This document shows, piece by piece, positions 62,193 through 64,000 of a DNA stretch of 64,000 bases (the first letter of the stretch is position 1; each line of letters begins with the position of its first letter). Origin of the DNA: Dulcicalothrix desertica PCC 7102 (GTDB lineage Bacteria; Cyanobacteriota; Cyanobacteriia; Cyanobacteriales; Nostocaceae); contig NZ_RSCL01000018.1 in NCBI RefSeq assembly GCF_003991905.1, forward strand, positions 124,001 to 188,000. The letters run 5' to 3'. The notes under the pieces are model-generated. The model was not told the origin of the DNA and made no database searches. It was given only the letters and a program-made list of their open reading frames with translations. Position numbers and translations under genes: made by a program.

Positions 62193-62222
62193 AGATAATA
62201 TAATATACGGATGATTGCGTAA

Positions 62223-63389
62223 ATGATATGTAAATTTTTTGCCAAGATTCCCCTCGCTTGGCAACTGTTAGTTAAAGAAAAGACACGTTTGGCTGTAGCT
62301 GTTGCGGGTATAACATTTGCAAATATACTGATGTTTGCTCAAATGGGATTTGAGGGAGCATTGTTTGAAAGCGCAATTGCTCCTCATAAAAGTTTCGACA
62401 CCGATTTAGTATTAGTGAGTCGTAATTTTGAAACTATTTACTCAATCAAAGATTTTCCTACTGAACGATTGTACCAAGCACGTGGATTTGCGGGAGTTCT
62501 TGAAGTGAATCCTGTGTATATAGGTTTAGGTAGGTGGAGTAACCCAGAAACTCAAGGACTGCAAACGATTTTGATTATGGGTACAGACCCAGCAAATAAA
62601 ATTTTTAGATCACCCCAACTCAATCGTGATTTGAACGAGTTGCAAATTCAGAACCAAGTATTATTTGATAAAACTGCTTTACCCACAAACAGCTATATTG
62701 CTTCGTTATTTCAAAATCAAACCACACCAGAGACAGAGGTAAATAAAATTAAAGTGCGTATTGGTGGTTATTTTTCTCTGGGTAAATCATTTGCTACTTA
62801 TGGAAATATCATTACTAGTGATTCTACTTTTTTAAGACTTTTTGCAAGTCATGAACCCAACCAAATTGGTACAGGGTTGATTAAGCTGAAAACAGGCGCC
62901 GACATTAAACAGGTTAAAAACAATTTAAAATTAGGTTTACCCGACGATGTTTTGATATTAACCCACGACGAATATATCGATATGGAAAGAAACTACTGGG
63001 GAAAAACAACTCCCATTGGTTTTATGTTTGGAGTTGGTGTCATGGTATCGTTTATAGTCGGTTGCGTTATCGTCTATCAAATTTTATACTCAGATATTTC
63101 AGCGCATTTAGCCGAGTATGCAATGCTCAAAGCAATAGGTTATACAAACAATTACTTACTCTCCGTTCTTGGACAAGAAGCTTTACTACTAGCAGTTTTA
63201 GGATATCTACCAGGTTTAATAACTGCATTAGCATTTTATAAACTTGCAGCAAATACAACAAAGCTACCCGTATTTATGACGATAGAACGAGGCGCCAGTG
63301 TTTTTGTGTTAACAGTAATAATGTGCTTTGTATCTGGTATTTTTGCCATGCAAAAGCTACGCACCGCAGATCCGGCAGACTTAATGTAA
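62223..63389 (+). CDS. ABC exporter permease, DevC family
   Basis: 388 residues, ATG at 62223, 30 bases after the K+ channel. The FtsX/MacB-like permease layout: N-terminal helix (residues 20-43), large periplasmic loop, then three helices near the C-terminus (FMFGVGVMVSFIVGCVIVYQ, etc.). The family is DevC, part of DevBCA, which exports heterocyst glycolipids with TolC. Unlike the usual operon, no devB (membrane-fusion protein) or devA (ATPase) adjoins, so it must use partners elsewhere. Confidence 0.9.
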   Translation: MICKFFAKIPLAWQLLVKEKTRLAVAVAGITFANILMFAQMGFEGALFESAIAPHKSFDTDLVLVSRNFETIYSIKDFPTERLYQARGFAGVLEVNPVYIGLGRWSNPETQGLQTILIMGTDPANKIFRSPQLNRDLNELQIQNQVLFDKTALPTNSYIASLFQNQTTPETEVNKIKVRIGGYFSLGKSFATYGNIITSDSTFLRLFASHEPNQIGTGLIKLKTGADIKQVKNNLKLGLPDDVLILTHDEYIDMERNYWGKTTPIGFMFGVGVMVSFIVGCVIVYQILYSDISAHLAEYAMLKAIGYTNNYLLSVLGQEALLLAVLGYLPGLITALAFYKLAANTTKLPVFMTIERGASVFVLTVIMCFVSGIFAMQKLRTADPADLM

Positions 63390-63434
63390 CTTAATATAAA
63401 ACTAACGAGTTATTGTGCAAACATTAAACAGAAG

Positions 63435-64000
63435 TTAACTATTCACGAATGGTTGTTGAACGTCAACTTCCTGCCAACCATGCATAGAAGCAACGCTTTT
63501 CAACATCCACTCAATTCCTACAGGAGGCGCCGAGCTTATTAGAATACCAGGATAAACAGCAGTACCCCAAGTAGGATGAAGCACAACACGACATTTATTT
63601 TTAATAATTGGATAACCCAGTAAAGCTTTGACGACAGCAGTATCATCATGGGGAAACTCACCGGGACGTGACAGAATTGGATAACCAGTGCGAGGGTCAA
63701 CTAAATCAGAAAAATACCCTCCATCACGTAAATTGAAAGCAACATCAAACCCATAGCGAATAAATTGTTCACGCAAAACTTGCTTTTCAGCTTCAACAAC
63801 ATCACTGTCCTCAAGCATTTCGTAACGTGCTTTTGCGAGAACAACTGCAACCCACATTGACTTATCCTTCCAGTCTGGAAATATCCGCTCGCGGTTGGTA
63901 CAGATATATTGACTAGGAGAATGAATTGAAATTTGAATAGCTTGTCCCAGTTTGCCAACCAAATGAATGGGATAGCTTTCATCCGAAGTCCGAACTCTAA
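63435..64000 (-). CDS. MMACHC/type D-like protein, 5' end beyond window
   Basis: The reading frame remains open from the stop at 63435 through the right edge of the window (RVRTSDESYPIHLVGKLGQA is in frame to 64000). About 188 residues are visible. The C-terminal half includes GYFSDLVDPRTGYPILSRPG and VVLHPTWGTAVYPGILISSA. This matches cyanobacterial proteins annotated as methylmalonic aciduria and homocystinuria type D protein, related to the vitamin B12 trafficking factor MMADHC. Cobalamin handling is inferred from family only. The true start lies outside. Confidence 0.8.
   Translation of the reverse strand, partial: RVRTSDESYPIHLVGKLGQAIQISIHSPSQYICTNRERIFPDWKDKSMWVAVVLAKARYEMLEDSDVVEAEKQVLREQFIRYGFDVAFNLRDGGYFSDLVDPRTGYPILSRPGEFPHDDTAVVKALLGYPIIKNKCRVVLHPTWGTAVYPGILISSAPPVGIEWMLKSVASMHGWQEVDVQQPFVNS

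Overview
The window looks like chromosome from a filamentous, probably heterocyst-forming cyanobacterium (order Nostocales). The signs are a long pentapeptide-repeat protein, a DevC-type exporter permease, a PotA/D/B cluster, a cyanobacterial MMACHC/type-D-like protein, several Rpn-family nucleases, low GC, and many Nostoc-type intergenic repeats (heptamer/nonamer STRRs, 'gtagagacg' palindromes, hairpin MITEs). The highly iterated palindrome here is not the usual HIP1 octamer GCGATCGC, which I did not see. It is the hexamer GGCGCC, which recurs inside nearly every gene. Species cannot be decided from the sequence.

Layout. 1-3.3 kb: 3' part of a minus-strand pentapeptide-repeat gene, then a small plus-strand envelope-stress-like set (TM protein, YtxH, DUF948). 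3.3-4.6 kb: a decayed patch with a 211-bp MITE flanked by TAATTA duplications, a WD40 gene remnant and a sigma-like gene remnant. 4.6-7.8 kb: minus-strand polyamine transporter potA-potD-potB with no potC. 8-13.4 kb: PBP2, a cytochrome b561-like protein, a spore-photoproduct-lyase-like radical SAM protein and an Rpn nuclease. 13.7-17.6 kb: a 1278-residue polytopic membrane protein with a 28-bp palindrome translated in frame. 17.6-23.8 kb: SDR, a 50-residue membrane protein, an M16 peptidase, a universal stress protein behind a c-di-AMP (ydaO-type) riboswitch, and a second Rpn protein with an expanding tandem repeat. 23.9-25.9 kb: an MbnH/MbnP 'metallo-mystery' pair. 26-31 kb: DUF4188 protein behind a palindromic operator, hybrid histidine kinase, NupC transporter, and a broken radical SAM/SPASM gene.

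31.5-41.6 kb is the most unusual part: an all-minus-strand accessory island. It holds three single-LysM proteins (alone, fused to a lysozyme-like domain, fused to a CAP domain), then a tight three-gene operon (AGE-epimerase-like, DJ-1/PfpI-ankyrin fusion, GH13 glucan enzyme), then an unrecognised 314-residue protein. The LysM gene at one end and the unknown gene at the other share a duplicated ~100-bp 5' leader, which suggests one regulon. Hairpin MITEs and gene remnants lie within and around it.

42-64 kb is mostly single-gene metabolism and housekeeping: AraC-type regulator with a cut-down receiver, GTPase, methyltransferases, MaiA-like GST, hydrolase, 2-hydroxyacid dehydrogenase, gamma-glutamyltransferase, O-methyltransferase, RluA-type synthase, NagB, cyanase, DUF2887 nuclease, HAD phosphatase, DUF6882 protein, endonuclease VIII, ArgD, K+ channel, an orphan DevC and the partial type-D protein. 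No rRNA, convincing tRNA, CRISPR array or intact transposase was seen.
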